A stretch of 64,000 nucleotides of DNA from Dioscorea cayenensis subsp. rotundata (taxonomy: Eukaryota > Streptophyta > Magnoliopsida > Dioscoreales > Dioscoreaceae). The stretch lies in NCBI RefSeq assembly GCF_009730915.1, contig NC_052479.1, forward strand, positions 1,426,001 to 1,490,000. Reading direction: 5' to 3'. Below the pieces are notes generated by a model, which saw nothing but the letters and a program-made list of their open reading frames with translations, had not been told where the DNA came from and searched no databases. The position numbers were made by a program, and so were the translations under genes. This document shows positions 1 to 13,614 of the stretch, piece after piece. Each line of letters begins with the position of its first letter. Position 1 is the stretch's first letter.

Positions 1-1113
1 TTGGTCTTACTGTAGGACATTTGTATTCAATGTCCTTGACATATTAAAGGAGAATGAAACATGTTTTGTGGTGGAGCTCCTCATTTTATGAGAAGTACTG
101 ATAAGATCATCAATTAGTGGATCTGTTTGCTTTGAAACATGTCTCTGTAGTGGAGCTCCTCCATTTTCCTATTACTGCCTGTGTGATTTGGTTACTAGCA
201 ATCTTGTCTTTGATTGGTCAGAAGATTTTGACGGAACAATTTAATGAGGTAGAAGAATAGAAACTACAACAAAGATTAGAAGGAAAGGAAATGGAACAGG
301 AGAAGGAAGTGGAGGGAAAACTAAATGAGAGGATTTTGATGGATCAATTGAATGAGGTAGAAGGATAGAAACTACAACAAAGATTAGAAGGAAATGGAAG
401 AGGAGAAGGAAGTGGAGGGAAAACTAAATGAGAGTACAGGTAAACAAAATATTGTTAATAACATAGCAAGCCTAAGCAGTAATAACAACTTGAGTGAATA
501 ATGCAGTTTCTAATACATCAGGACCTGACTATGATGGACACTGTACATTACATATGGCAATTATGGTCAACAACTTCCATTCCATCAATTGTTGGTATAA
601 ACATATTTGAATCACAGTAGTAGAGTACAAAAAAAAATCAACCATTTAGTTCAGATTTAGGCCCTACTATGATGAAAGAATGGTGAATATTATGTTTTCA
701 ACATATTTTTTTCCTCAGTTGGCTCCACTTTCGGCGATTCTTTCTAAAAAAAGATTGAATTTTTTAATTTTTCTCATATTTTGTGTGAATGCGGTTATCT
801 GTCTGTAAAACTAAAATAATGTGTGAACTTGAATTGCACTTATTGTATCTTTTGGTCATTTGTCGCACATTTCTACATTAGTTAACCCTTTCCTGGCTAT
901 AGTTATGATTAATAGAATTTACCTTTTGTTGGATATAAATATGATTTATCCAGGGAATTTATCATTTGAGACCTCAAATCCATAATATTTATATCTATCT
1001 TTGCTATTCATCACAGTACTTATCATTGCAGCTTTGACTGAGTCTGTCCTATAATATTTTGCAAGCTCTTTTTGTCCTGGTTCTGTTCCTTATGATACTC
1101 CTTTTCCTTGTAG
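1..1113 (+). other. intron of the clathrin heavy chain gene (5' part of gene lies upstream)
   Basis: No coding segment matching the conserved clathrin N-terminus (about the first 84 residues) is present here. The first recognisable exon starts at 1114, after a pyrimidine-rich acceptor ending at 1113, and it starts in phase 1 (the G of an Ala codon must come from the previous exon). The stretch is therefore read as intron. It holds a purine-rich imperfect tandem duplication at 224-434 and otherwise nothing I recognise. Confidence 0.75.
224..434. repeat. imperfect tandem duplication, two units of about 105 bp
   Basis: Unit 1 (224-331) and unit 2 (332-434) share long identical blocks, including AATGAGGTAGAAG near their starts and GGAGAAGGAAGTGGAGGGAA near their ends. 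They differ by a 5-bp indel and a few substitutions. The sequence is strongly purine-biased on the + strand. It lies inside the first clathrin intron, with no sign of function. Confidence 0.85.
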
Positions 1114-4100
1114 CTCAACTTCCTGGAACGACTCAGGACCACTTGCAGATATTTAATATAGAGGCAAAACAAAAAATAAAGTCACATCAGATGCCAGAGC
1201 AGGTAAACTCTCAGTTTCTGATTGATAAATATGGCAATTTCATTGTCATTCCTTTCTTTCCATCATTTATTTATTTTTTAATTGTTTGTAGCCTTGATTT
1301 AATTATCAAATATTCATCTTTAGAAATTTGAAATTTTTGGTAGGTTGTCTTTTGGAAGTGGATCACACCCAAGATGTTGGGGCTTGTCACCCAAACTTCT
1401 GTGTACCATTGGTCGATTGAGGGTAATTTTCTGGTTTTATTTTTTGCTGTAGGTTTTTATGTTGCACATTATATTGACTTGATATTGGTAAGCTGATATG
1501 TTGTTCAAATTCTCTTGCAGGTGAATCAGAGCCGGTTAAAATGTTTGACAGAACAGCAAATTTGACAAATAATCAGATCATTAACTATCGATGTGACCCT
1601 TCTGAAAAATGGCTAGTTTTGATTGGAATTGCATCTGGTGCACCTGAGGTATCCTCATTTCATGAGTCTTATTTTTCCTTTCAAACTCCTTTCTTTACGT
1701 GCAAGCACTTCTCACATGCTCTTCCCACTTATCATATACATTGATGAACAAGAACTACATGCTACTTTTGGAAATATGTTGACATTTGACTTTCTGTTCC
1801 TTGCCTTGTGCTTAAGATCAACTTGCACATCATAGGCTTACAGTGGTACTATTGTTTATGTGATACTACTGTGGCAGTTCTTGTGTCAATATGGATTTTT
1901 TATGTAAAATTTATTTAAACATTTTTCTTACATAAGCAAACTCGTTTATGCTAAAAGCAAATTTAATCCTAAACTAGATAAGGTTAAATAAGTTCTTGCT
2001 TTTCTTGATTTCTGACTGATTTAGATTGACAAGATCATACCTGCCATTATCGACTAGACTAGCTAGTTGTGTACAGTAAATTCTTCTATGGTTCATGCAT
2101 CATACATATGCTTGCATCAACATTCTTACTTCAGCTTTATTTGGTTGCTAAAAAGGCAGGAATCCCTTTTATCATAAGCAGTTTTTGCGGAAAGTCTTTT
2201 CATGTTAAATTGCCCCTAGTAAGCTAGCACTAGCAGTGGATTAATTAGACTCATACTGGTGGTAAAATTAAACCAGATGGGTGTTTCTCCATTAGTCTAC
2301 TAGATGATAAAGGAAGATTTCAGTGTTTAGTATTAAGCAATCTGGAAATTTAATATATCCACTCATTTGGTGTTCTTTGGCATTGCATTTTTGTTGTCAA
2401 AATTTCTAGTCACTGTATTTTGTAGATATACAGTTCTCACACCAATCTTTTCCATGAAATAATTACTTAGAATCCAGCAAATTTATTCCTTATGAATTTA
2501 TTGTTTAGTTCTTGGTAAAGCCTGTTAAATATCTCGACAAAGCAATTTGATATTTTAATTTTGAAAATTCTCTCAATTAATATATTTATTTTCTTTCTAA
2601 GGAATAACTTTTCTCTTTCTAGAATATGTGACAATTTTTTTAATCAGTATAGAACCTTTTATTCTATTCTCACTTGAGTCATGTGTTCACTTGTAGAGAC
2701 CACAATTGGTGAAAGGAAATATGCAGCTTTTTTCTGTGGATCAACAGCGAAGTCAGGCACTTGAGGCTCATGCAGCTTCATTTGCATCTTTCAAGGTGAG
2801 ATTCTCTCACACCTGTTTTTTGGTTGCAGTAAGCTGATGAAAGACCCTTGAAACTGAATCATTTATTATGGCTTTGCTTAGATTTTTTGCCCCGGTTATT
2901 TCCTACACAGGTTGCAGGAAATGAGAACCCATCTATTCTGATATGCTTTGCCTCAAAGACATCCAATGCTGGACAAATTACATCAAAGTTGCACGTAATT
3001 GAACTTGGTGCCCAGCCAGGTTATTGACGTTATCCTTTCATAAAACCAATGCTGAGAGTTATATATATCTATCTATATATCTATATATATATAGTTTATT
3101 GTATATAGTGCATATGCTTTGAAAACCCTTGGCGTGGAGGAAAAAATAATTTTCCAGTTGTCTGATATGAGATAAAGATCATCAGAAGTATGGAGGGGAT
3201 TCCACTGTCAAGTAGAAGAGGGGAGGGAGTGGGTTCTTTCTAAACATGGTGATTTGTTGAGGGGGCTGTTACACCAGGGGCTAAGTAAGGAAGTTTGTGG
3301 GAAGGACAATCAAAAGGATAGATGGTTTTCGGAGAAGGCAAATGACTGAAGTTGCTGTGGTGTGGATTATTGCAAGTATGAAGGGATAGAGCAGTATATG
3401 AGCTATTACATTGGGAGATGGGGAGGGGTCCTCTAGGCATATTGTGTAGGAGCTGATGCATGGGAGGGTGGCATGAATTTAGTTGCCCATAGAGCAGTTA
3501 ATGTTCTTGACAGGTAAATCTGAGTCGGTTATTTTCTGGACCAAGGTGGTATACTACGTAATAACACCAAAGGTGCTTTTGATGGATGCTGTAAGAAGTG
3601 AGAATTTTCCAAGTTATGGACTGGAATTGTTCTTGATCAGGAGAATGACCCAAGGTCTCCAAGCATGCCTTTCATTTTAGAGGCATGAAGTGTGAATTTT
3701 GGTTTGGAAGGGGAAGGGGTGTGCTTGATGGATGCTGGAAGAAGTTAGAAAATGCAAGATGTCAGGGCCCTAGGGGGACAGGTGCTGGGGGCTAGAGGAA
3801 CCCATGAGGTTCATGCGTTTGAAGGCATAAAGGTTAAGGGCAACAATATGGGGAAAACTGTTGAATCATTACTGAATTGGGCATGATGGCATTGGAATTG
3901 AATGCTGCTTTATGCTTCTCTTTGTTTGCCACCAACGTGCTTTTGGCTGCTGGTTGGTTGGCCTTACTAATTTGGTTTTAAGTCCTCTTTTGTTTCTGTT
4001 TTACCAAGAGATAGTGCTTTATGCTGATCCAGCATATATTTGTGTATCTTTAATTTTTCTCTGATACAATTACTGTCTGGTTAATATTCTTTTTCTTAGC

Positions 4101-7100
4101 TGTTGGAATGCTTCCATTTTTCTATCAGGTAAGCCAGGGTTCACAAAGAAACAAGCAGATCTTTTCTTCCCACCAGATTTTGCCGATGACTTCCCTGTGG
4201 CCATGCAGGTAGCGCATGCGATCTAATACCATTCGAAGTGTTGAACTTCACTTAAATCATCATTTGCTATCATGAATGTTATAACAACATACATTTTCTA
4301 TGGAAAGTTTATTCCAATGCATTTTCATCTGGCAGATCTCACAGAAGTATGGTTTGATATATGTGATTACAAAGCTTGGCCTCCTGTTTGTGTATGATAT
4401 GGAGACAGCTGCTGCAGTATATAGGAACCGGATTAGCCCAGATCCTATATTTCTCACAGCAGAAGCTTCATCACTTGGTGGATTTTATGCTGTTAACAGG
4501 AAAGGGCAGGTTCTGCTTGCAAGTGTTAATGAAGCAACATTAGTGCCATTTGTCAGTGGGCAGGTAAGCATGACTGTTGACATTTCTTTAGTTTGCAGCT
4601 TTGATTGTCATAAGTTTGCACTCAGGAATAGGCTACTTTTTCAGCTGAATAATCTGGAACTTGCTGTAAATCTTGCCAAACGGGGAAACCTTCCTGGAGC
4701 AGAAAATTTGGTAAGATATCTCTCTGGCCTTCTGGTATTGATTTCCTGGACATTCCATGTAGGACATGATAATTGCGTTGTCTCATGCGAGTACGTCAAT
4801 GTCATTAACCATGTCTTTGTGATTAGTTGATATAATTAGAAAATGCCTCCTCTCCTATATATTAGAGAATGCCATTAATGCTACGTGAAATCTGATTTTT
4901 ATTTTTTCCTGACTGTATCATGTCTGAGAAAGTGAAACCAGAGTTATACTTATGGTTGATTCTGTTCCTTTGTACGAAGATATTAATCTGCAACATTTAA
5001 AGATTAATCTACGGGAAAATCCACTTCTCTAAATGATGTATACACGCTTCTTGGATGCTGTTATTATTACCAAATCTCAGTGGTTTACCCATCAGATAAT
5101 ATTGATTACTGCTAAGTATCAATTTACAAACTTTTATTTATGGTCTTGTAGTATAGTGACACTGGTCTCTGAGTTTTTTCTGGATGTTGCTTAGCTTCAT
5201 GCTGTTTCTTTGAAATTTTACGCTGGATATCCTTCTTGAGCATTTTCTCAATCCAGGTTGTCCAGAGGTTCCAAGAGCTGTTCTCGCAAACCAAATACAA
5301 GGAAGCTGCTGAACTGGCTGCAGAATCTCCCCAGGGCATATTACGAACTCCCGAGACAGTGGCCAAATTTCAGGTGTTCAAGTTATATTTTTCTTATACT
5401 GTTTCTGGATTTCATACACGTCAATAATGCATGCTTCAATGTACTTGTTTGCTTGTTGCTTATTTGTTACCTTTTTATATATGTGTAATCAAATTAAGAA
5501 ATGATTATCAATATGCTTCTGAACTTGTATGCATTTAACAGAGTGTTCCAGTGCAAGCTGGACAGACACCACCATTACTTCAGTACTTTGGAACATTGTT
5601 GACCAGAGGAAAACTCAATGCTTTTGAGTCTTTGGAGTTATCCCGTCTTGTTGTGAACCAAAATAAGAAAAATCTCTTGGAGAATTGGTTGGCTGAAGAC
5701 AAGCTTGAGTGTAGTGAAGAACTTGGGGATCTTGTGAAGGTATGGTGTGATTTTGTCCAGTAATCCTTGCTTATGACTGTGGATAAGCTTTCAACTGGAT
5801 GCTTTATTTTTCTGACTTTCTATTAAAATGTTTAGTGCATGAATTAATTATTATTTTTGTATTAATATCTGTTTTCTTTTGAAGACTGTGGATAACGACC
5901 TTGCATTGAAGATCTACATTAAAGCAAGGGCTACTCCAAAAGTTGTTGCTGCTTTTGCTGAGCGAAGGGAGTTTGATAAGATTCTCATCTATTCAAAGCA
6001 GGTGCTTGGTTTATGTTACAAGTGCAAGACCTGATATAATATTAATTATCTTTCTGTTTGCCTCTTATGTTTGCAATTCCTCTTTCTAGAAGGAAATATA
6101 TAAGTTCTTCTCCTAATGTTGATTGGAATTTGGATTATTCTTATAATGGAAACATCTTGTCCTTCGGTTCAGGTTGGATATACACCAGACTATCTTTTCC
6201 TCCTCCAGACAATTTTGAGAACCGATCCTCAGGTAATAGCTTTATTTACTTGAAATCTTGAGATAATTTACATGTGCTTCATGTAACTATTGGGAGTGAC
6301 TTGAGTGATCTAACAATTTAAACTTATGCCTTAACCATTTACTCTGAAGAGTAAGACTGTCAGTTTCTGTATCCAGGTTTTCTGATTATATTTACTATTT
6401 CTTTATTTTGTGACATCAGTTCTACAACAAGTCACTTTCCCAGTCAGGATTTTGAATTTTTGCTTGCACGGTGTTAATTTTTGTAAACAATTCATATGAC
6501 AGGGGGCAGTAAATTTTGCTCTAATGATGTCTCAAATGGAAGGTGGTTGCCCTGTTGATTACAATACAATCACAGATCTGTTCCTCCAGGTTCAATTTCT
6601 CTTTTTATTGACCCAGTTCCTACAGCTTCTTTTTGAGCAAGGCACATTGATGTTAGCATAGCAGGGGCATATTCTCACTTGTACCACTTGTTCCATCTTT
6701 TCTCGTACATTTGCTGTCTTGTTGGTACACTGAAAACTGGCCCTTTTTAAATTTTTTAGAGAAATTTGATAAGGGAAGCAACTGCTTTTCTGTTGGATGT
6801 TTTGAAGCCAAATCTACCTGAGCATGCCTTCCTTCAAACTAAGGTGGCTTCTCCTCCTTAAACTTACTAATATGTTTATTTCCCTGGACAATATTGCCCT
6901 TCTCTAATTTTTAGCATTTTCTGTAGGTTTTGGAGATAAACTTGGTTACGTATCCTAATGTTGCTGATGCTATATTAGCCAATGGTATGTTTAGTCACTA
7001 TGACCGCCCAAGGATAGCTCAGCTTTGTGAGAAGGCTGGCTTGTATGTGCGAGCCCTTCAGGTAGGATATTCTCAAGAAGTGGGAATGTTAAAGCTGTGG

Positions 7101-10100
7101 ATTTGCTGTAATTTGCAATCTAACTCCATTTATTTTGGCAGCATTATTCGGAGTTGCCTGATATCAAAAGAGTCATTGTCAACACTCATGCCATCGAGCC
7201 ACAGGTTTGTTGTTTGCTGCCACATTATTTGGTTGCATGATTCACAAACTCCTCCTGAAATGAATTTCTGTTTCCAGGCACTTGTCGAGTTTTTTGGGAC
7301 CCTTTCAAAAGAGTGGGCATTAGAGTGCATGAAAGATTTATTGCTTGTAAATCTTAGAGGAAATCTTCAAGTTATTGTGCAGGTAATTTTTACCTCGGTT
7401 TACATTATGATACTTTCATATATGCATTTGTTTAACAGTCTGGTATTTTCAGGTTGCAAAAGAGTATTCCGAGCAGTTGGGTGTGGATGGATGCATAAAA
7501 CTTTTCGAGCAATTCAAGTCCTATGAAGGTCTCTACTTCTTCTTAGGGTCATATTTGAGTTCCAGGTATTGATTTTTAAGGAAAATTTGAGGGTTCTTAA
7601 GTGGGTAATGGCAACAGCAGGGCAGATATGATGTGTGTGTTTTTGGTTAAACAGTGAAGATCCAGACATACACTTCAAGTATATTGAGGCAGCAGCAAAA
7701 ACTGGGCAGATTAAAGAAGTTGAGCGTGTAACAAGAGAATCCAACTTCTATGATCCCGAGAAGACCAAGAATTTCTTGATGGAAGCCAAACTTCCAGATG
7801 CACGACCACTCATTAATGTTTGCGATCGGTTTAATTTTGTTCCAGACTTGACACACTACTTGTACACGAATAACATGCTTCGATATATCGAAGGTTATGT
7901 TCAAAAAGTAAGATCTAATTGATTAACGGCTATTCTTTAGTTTGAAAGCCAGATTTCTGTATGAAATATTGATACTGTCTGCATTTAGAAGATTAAGACT
8001 ATTTTCTTTTCGTATGGGTTAAATAGGTTAATCCGGGCAATGCTCCTCTGGTGGTTGGACAACTGTTGGATGATGAATGTCCTGAAGATTTCATTAAAGG
8101 TCTCATTCTTTCAGTCCGTTCCCTTCTTCCAGTTGAACCTCTTGTGGAACAGTGTGAGAAGAGGTGAGTTATTTGTTATCTTCTGTATGCTCTTTTTCTG
8201 AAGAACCTTTTTTCTTTGCTTTTTGTCTAATGCTACTTTCTTTGGGATGTAGGAATCGTCTTCGGTTACTCACGCAGTTCTTGGAGCATCTTGTTAGTGA
8301 AGGGAGCCAAGATGTGCATGTTCACAATGCTTTAGGAAAAATCATAATTGACAGTAATAATAATCCGGAGCATTTTCTTACAACAAATCCATATTATGAC
8401 TCTCGTGTTGTGGGCAAATACTGTGAGAAGCGAGACCCAACTCTTGCGGTTGTTGCATACAGACGAGGACAATGTGACGATGAACTGATTAATGTCACAA
8501 ATAAAAATTCTCTGTTTAAACTGCAAGCCAGGTATGCATTTTATGTTCTTTCAAACTTTGTTAGTTTCACCTGAAGTTCTGGTCTTTTTGTCTTTCTAAA
8601 AAGATCCTGATATGAATGTCAATATCTTTCTCTACAGATATGTTGTAGAAAGGATGGATGGTGATCTATGGGAGAAAGTTCTCCAACCTGATAACGAATA
8701 TAGGAGACAGTTGATTGATCAAGTTGTTTCAACTGCATTGCCTGAAAGCAAGAGCCCAGAACAGGTTTCTGCTGCTGTTAAAGCTTTTATGACTGCTGAT
8801 CTTCCACATGAATTGATTGAATTACTTGAGAAGATTGTGCTCCAAAATTCTGCATTCAGTGGAAATTTCAATCTGCAGAACCTTCTGATTTTAACTGCTA
8901 TCAAAGCAGATCCTTCTAGGGTCATGGATTACATTAATAGGTTAGACAACTTTGATGGCCCTGCAGTTGGTGAGGTTGCTGTTGAAGCTCAGTTGTATGA
9001 GGAAGCGTTTGCTATCTTTAAGAAATTCAACTTGAATGTGCAAGCTGTTAATGTACTCCTTGACAATATCAGAAGTATAGATCGTGCTGTTGAGTTTGCT
9101 GTCCGTGTAGAGGAAGATGCTGTTTGGAGCCAAGTTGCTAAGGCCCAGTTACGGGAAGGGCTAGTGAGTGATGCAATTGAGTCCTTCATTCATGCAGATG
9201 ATGCAACTCAGTTTTTAGATGTCATTCGAGCTGCTGAGGATGCTAATGTGTATCATGACCTAGTGAAGTATTTACTGATGGTAAGACAAAAGACAAAGGA
9301 GCCAAAGGTTGACAGTGAACTTATCTTTGCATACGCAAAGATAGATAGGTTGAGTGACATTGAAGAGTTCATTTTGATGCCCAATGTTGCTAATCTCCAA
9401 AATGTTGGTGATCGATTATATGATGATGAACTATATGAAGCTGCTAAGATTATATTTGCCTTCATTTCCAACTGGGCCAAGCTTGCTAGCACACTTGTTA
9501 AGCTAAAACAGTTCCAGGGTGCTGTTGATGCTGCTCGTAAAGCAAACAGCTCAAAGACATGGAAGGAGGTCTGTTTTGCTTGTGTTGATGCTGAAGAGTT
9601 CCGTTTGGCGCAAATCTGTGGGCTGAACATCATCATACAGGTATTTCATTTACTGAGGCAGTTCTATTCTTTCTGCTATCTAGTGTGTGTTTGGTTTTGC
9701 TTGGGAAACCCATTATTTACTTCATGTATGTAATATTTTGGTTAATATTTGGCTTATGGGTCAACTCAACTATGGTTGTCTTGTAAAGTGTACTTAAATA
9801 ACTAGAGGCTGATCGACTTTGGTCAAGTTGGTTGATTGAGGTTTGGTTAATGAGTCTTATTTTCAAGTATAGGTTCATCCCGGACTATGTCACAATTTGG
9901 TAATTTAACTTTAGTTACATTCCATCGTTTTGTGAATTAGTAGCTTGTCCAAATGAAAACTATTGCCATATAAAGGGTGATACAGAGTCTGTGGCATGCA
10001 AATTTGTTTTTATATTGTACTTATTTTGCTTCAAATCAGAAAGCATGTTTCACAAACAATAGCCAACTTTGTTTACAGTTTTGGTATTACTGCATGGTTT

Positions 10101-12168
10101 GGAGAAGATCTCTCTCTTTTTGCAAAAGCTTGAACTTCTTTACACTAATGTTGTAGGTGGATGACTTGGAAGAGGTCAGTGAATATTACCAGAACAGAGG
10201 TTGCTTTAATGAACTAATCTCTCTTATGGAGAGTGGGCTAGGTCTGGAGCGTGCTCATATGGGCATCTTCACAGAGTTGGGAGTCCTGTATGCCAGATAT
10301 CGGCCAGAGAAGCTTATGGAGCATATCAAACTTTTCTCTACTCGTCTCAACATTCCCAAGCTTATTCGTGTTTGTGATGAACAGCAACACTGGAAGGAAC
10401 TCACCTATTTGTATATTCAGTATGATGAATTTGATAATGCTGCCACCACAATTATGAACCATTCTCCGGATGCATGGGATCACATGCAGTTCAAAGATGT
10501 TGCCGTCAAAGTTGCAAACGTGGAACTTTATTACAAGGCGGTGCATTTTTATTTGTCGGAGCATCCTGATCTTATCAATGATCTTCTTAATGTGCTTGCC
10601 CTTCGCGTGGACCATACACGTGTTGTGGACATAATGAGAAAGGTACGCTAATGAAGCTATTGGGGTCCTATTACTCGAGCATCTTCTCACCCTAGAAACA
10701 AAACATAGATATTCTAAGCTTTTATAATGTGGTTGCTTAAGTTTAATTTTCTTTTCCGCCTGTTTCAGGCTGGCCACTTGCATCTTGTGAAGCCATATAT
10801 GGTTGCAGTCCAAAGTAACAATGTGGCTGCTGTCAATGAGGCCTTGAATGAAATCTATATTGAGGAGGAGGACTATGACAGGCTTCGAGAATCTGTTGAC
10901 ATGCATGATAACTTTGATCAGATTGGTCTTGCTCAGAAGGTAAGTAAATTGTCTTCTTTTATTTTATTTTTTTAACAAATACTTTTTCGACGTTCATTTT
11001 ACAAATGAGCTTGTGAGATCATGGTCTGAGCAGATTGAAAAACACGAGCTGCTTGAGATGAGGAGAATTGCTGCATACATCTATAAGAAGGCTGGGAGAT
11101 GGAAGCAGTCAATTGCTCTGTCCAAGAAGGACAACCTTTACAAAGATGCCATGGAGACATGCTCTCAATCTGGTGATCGTGAGCTTTCTGAGGAGCTCCT
11201 AGTTTATTTCATTGAACAGGTACTTGTTTCGTGTTTCTTATCAATCAGACCAGCCTCATCTCTTATTTGAAACTGTGAACACAATATTTCCCCTATGCAA
11301 TACAGATTTTGAAGGTTCATCTCATTGTTTTGGTGTATAATCTAGGACTTAAATGAAAAAGAAATCCCTCAAAACTTAATCACACATCAGCACACAAAAT
11401 GTGTTTATGTGAAGACGAGAAAGCCAAGTACATTTATGGCCAAGTATTAGCTATATCAGCAGCAATAATTTTGTGTGTTTTTAGTAGTGAATAGATCACT
11501 GATTCTCAAGTATCAACTATATTTGTTATTATTTATTGTGAGTTGATTCTTTGGCTGTGTATTTACAGGGAAAGAAGGAATGCTTTGCTTCTTGCCTCTT
11601 CATCTGTTATGACTTGATTAGGCCAGATGTTGCTCTAGAGCTTGCATGGATGAACAATATGATTGACTTCGCATTCCCATACCTCTTGCAGGTTTGTTAC
11701 ATTTTGGCTGGTTGATTTGTTACTTTCTGTTAGTTTATTTATCACAAGCTATCTTAACTTTGAAATATTTTCTCTTAGTTAAAAATTTTTACCTGCTTGT
11801 GATATTTTTTCAGTTCATCCGTGAGTACACTGGCAAAGTGGATGATCTGGTGAAAGATAAGCTCGAATCTCAAAATGAAGTGAAAGCTAAAGAAAAAGAG
11901 GAGAAAGATTTGGTTGCTCAGCAGGTGGTTAACATAATCTGTTTTCTATTTTTAGGGTATTTCCATCATTTTAAGCCACATTGTAACACGTTGTTATTTG
12001 CAGAACATGTATGCCCAGTTGCTTCCACTTGCATTACCTGCTCCGCCAATGCCAGGCATGGGAGGAGCTCCGGGGATGGGTGGGCCTTTCACTGCACCCC
12101 CTCCTATGGGAGGGATGGGAATGCCACCAATGCCACCATTTGGCATGCCCCCGATGGGAAGCTACTAA
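1114..12168 (+). CDS. CHC: clathrin heavy chain (5' partial, 28 exons in window)
   Basis: This is the heavy chain of clathrin, the triskelion coat of endocytic and trans-Golgi vesicles. Exons: 1114-1202, 1344-1422, 1521-1648, 2697-2795, 2911-3019, 4129-4208, 4336-4563, 4645-4710, 5257-5373, 5542-5739, 5885-6001, 6173-6232, 6503-6589, 6760-6843, 6927-7061, 7142-7204, 7278-7382, 7453-7565, 7655-7907, 8027-8163, 8253-8531, 8638-9640, 10157-10642, 10769-10939, 11034-11219, 11569-11691, 11814-11924, 12004-12168. All junctions are GT-AG, phases agree, and there is no internal stop. The spliced product is about 1,622 residues. It begins at the conserved [19 protein letters not shown] segment of the N-terminal beta-propeller and runs through the CHCR helical repeats of the legs to a Pro/Gly/Met-rich tail ([14 protein letters not shown]). 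Plant heavy chains are about 1,700 residues, so only some 84 N-terminal residues lie upstream. Identity to the family is obvious along its whole length. The paralogue (CHC1 or CHC2) cannot be told. Confidence 0.98.
3181..3900. repeat. purine-rich foreign-looking insert in a clathrin intron (possible old transposon)
   Basis: The 1.1-kb intron between exons 2911-3019 and 4129-4208 contains about 700 bp much richer in G than its AT/T-rich flanks. Internally, a block starting GATGGATGCTG recurs twice (about 3580 and 3728), each time followed by AAGAAGT and then AGAA. A (TA)n tract precedes it at about 3060-3095. It has no long ORF and no terminal repeats that I can define. Origin as a decayed mobile element is an inference from base composition only. 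Confidence 0.35.
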
Positions 12169-13482
12169 ACTAAAAGCAACATAATGATTCGTCAAAGATT
12201 TGCACAAATGACATTTTCATTCGAAAATGAAAACCTTCAGTGCGATGCTTCCGAATCAGTAGTCCGTCAGCTCGTTATTTGTAGTGTAGGTATGAACTGA
12301 TTTACTTTTTTGTTAGCAGGCAATTTTTTGGTGTCACTGAGGTTGAGTTGAGGATTAAACTTTAGTGACTGACATTCATTCGATAAAAATGGGGACGGTG
12401 CTGCCGGGGGCTCATGTATAGTTCCCCCTTTAATATTTACTTCAGCGAAGGCGACATTTGTTTGTTGCCGCCCTTTTGTGGGATTTTTCTCCTTGTATTC
12501 CTACGTCATGCTACCCAGCTTTTCCATATTATTTAGTAGATTTTGGATGACAGGAAACCTGAAACTTGTATAAGTTTGATTATAACAGAATGATGTCTTT
12601 GACTTTATTTCATTGGGTCTTCTGCAGCTCTTCGTCCAGACATGAAGTTTGCTACTCTGGTTTCATCACTTATTTTGTTCTTGTCAGTGGTTGATGGTCT
12701 TTGGTGTTTATTTTGCTTGTCTTACATTACTTTTGTACGATATAATTCCTTGTAAGTCTCATCTCCAGGTCTGTTCCTCCACTAAAATCAGATTAGAGGA
12801 TGCAAATTATTGAAGGAACAGAAAGTTTCATCATTATGGTATCTTTCATTCATCTGTATAATATAATATAAATCTGACTGAAGGGTACTATTAATTGTTG
12901 TTATTATTATCTGGCATCAGTACTGAAAGTTTGGGATTCTGTTCGAGTATCTAAAGTTCTTTCTCTTACAGTAACTAAATGTATAGAATTAAAATAAAAA
13001 CAACTCTAAAACTCTATAAAAATAAATAAATAAATAAATTTGTTTTACGGCTTGTGAGCATGATGTTAATTTTTTGGTGTGATTGCTTTGTAATTTGAAA
13101 TAATTATTTATAGAAATAAGAATAGTACACAATTATATTGAGGGTGTGGATAGGACACACCCTGTGAGGCGTGGGTCTAGGTTGCTCTAGGGTGGTAACT
13201 ATAGACGGAAAAAAAAAATCATTCTCAAATTATTCTTATTATTTCCTTCTCCTGCTTCAGTATAATATAAATAAATAAATAAATAAATAATTGAACTATA
13301 TATTCATAACTTTTTTTTTTCTTTTTTATTAAAACCAATTATATATCTTTAGGGTTTAGGTCTCAAAAGGGTCCATAATGAAAAGCCCATTAAAAGATCC
13401 TCTCTTAAGTTTAAAGGATTTCCTGGCGCGGGCCCCACACTAAGCACCGCCTTCATCTTTCTCTTTCAATCTTTTTCTTCTT

Positions 13483-13533
<51 letters not shown>

Positions 13534-13614
13534 CCATCATAAAACCCTAAACATTCTCCATTTCCTTCATCGCCATCATCGTTCTCGTTCGCTTCCTTCG
13601 TCTTACCTCCATCC
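12169..13614. other. intergenic: clathrin 3' UTR and RanBP1 promoter/leader
   Basis: The first few hundred bases after the clathrin stop are presumably 3' UTR. A/T-rich DNA with AAAT repeats follows (13020-13040, 13265-13290). From about 13430 it becomes promoter-like for RanBP1: a GCGGGCCCCAC motif, a CT-rich tract, and the telo-box-like string AAACCCTAA at about 13544. No gene was seen. Confidence 0.6.
13486..13534 (+). repeat. compound (CT)n(TA)n microsatellite in RanBP1 leader
   Basis: About 15 CT dinucleotides run directly into about 8 TA dinucleotides, ending some 80 bp before the RanBP1 start codon. CT-rich leaders are common in plant housekeeping promoters. The repeat length is likely polymorphic. 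Confidence 0.85.

Noticed and set aside
4300-4830. Single 176-codon gene
   Set aside because: The frame reads through an exon, an intron and the next exon of clathrin. The conserved protein requires splicing at 4563/4645.
10238-10906. 222-codon minus-strand open frame
   Set aside because: It is antisense to clathrin exons 10157-10642 and 10769-10939 and has no protein-like features. The coding strand is certain.
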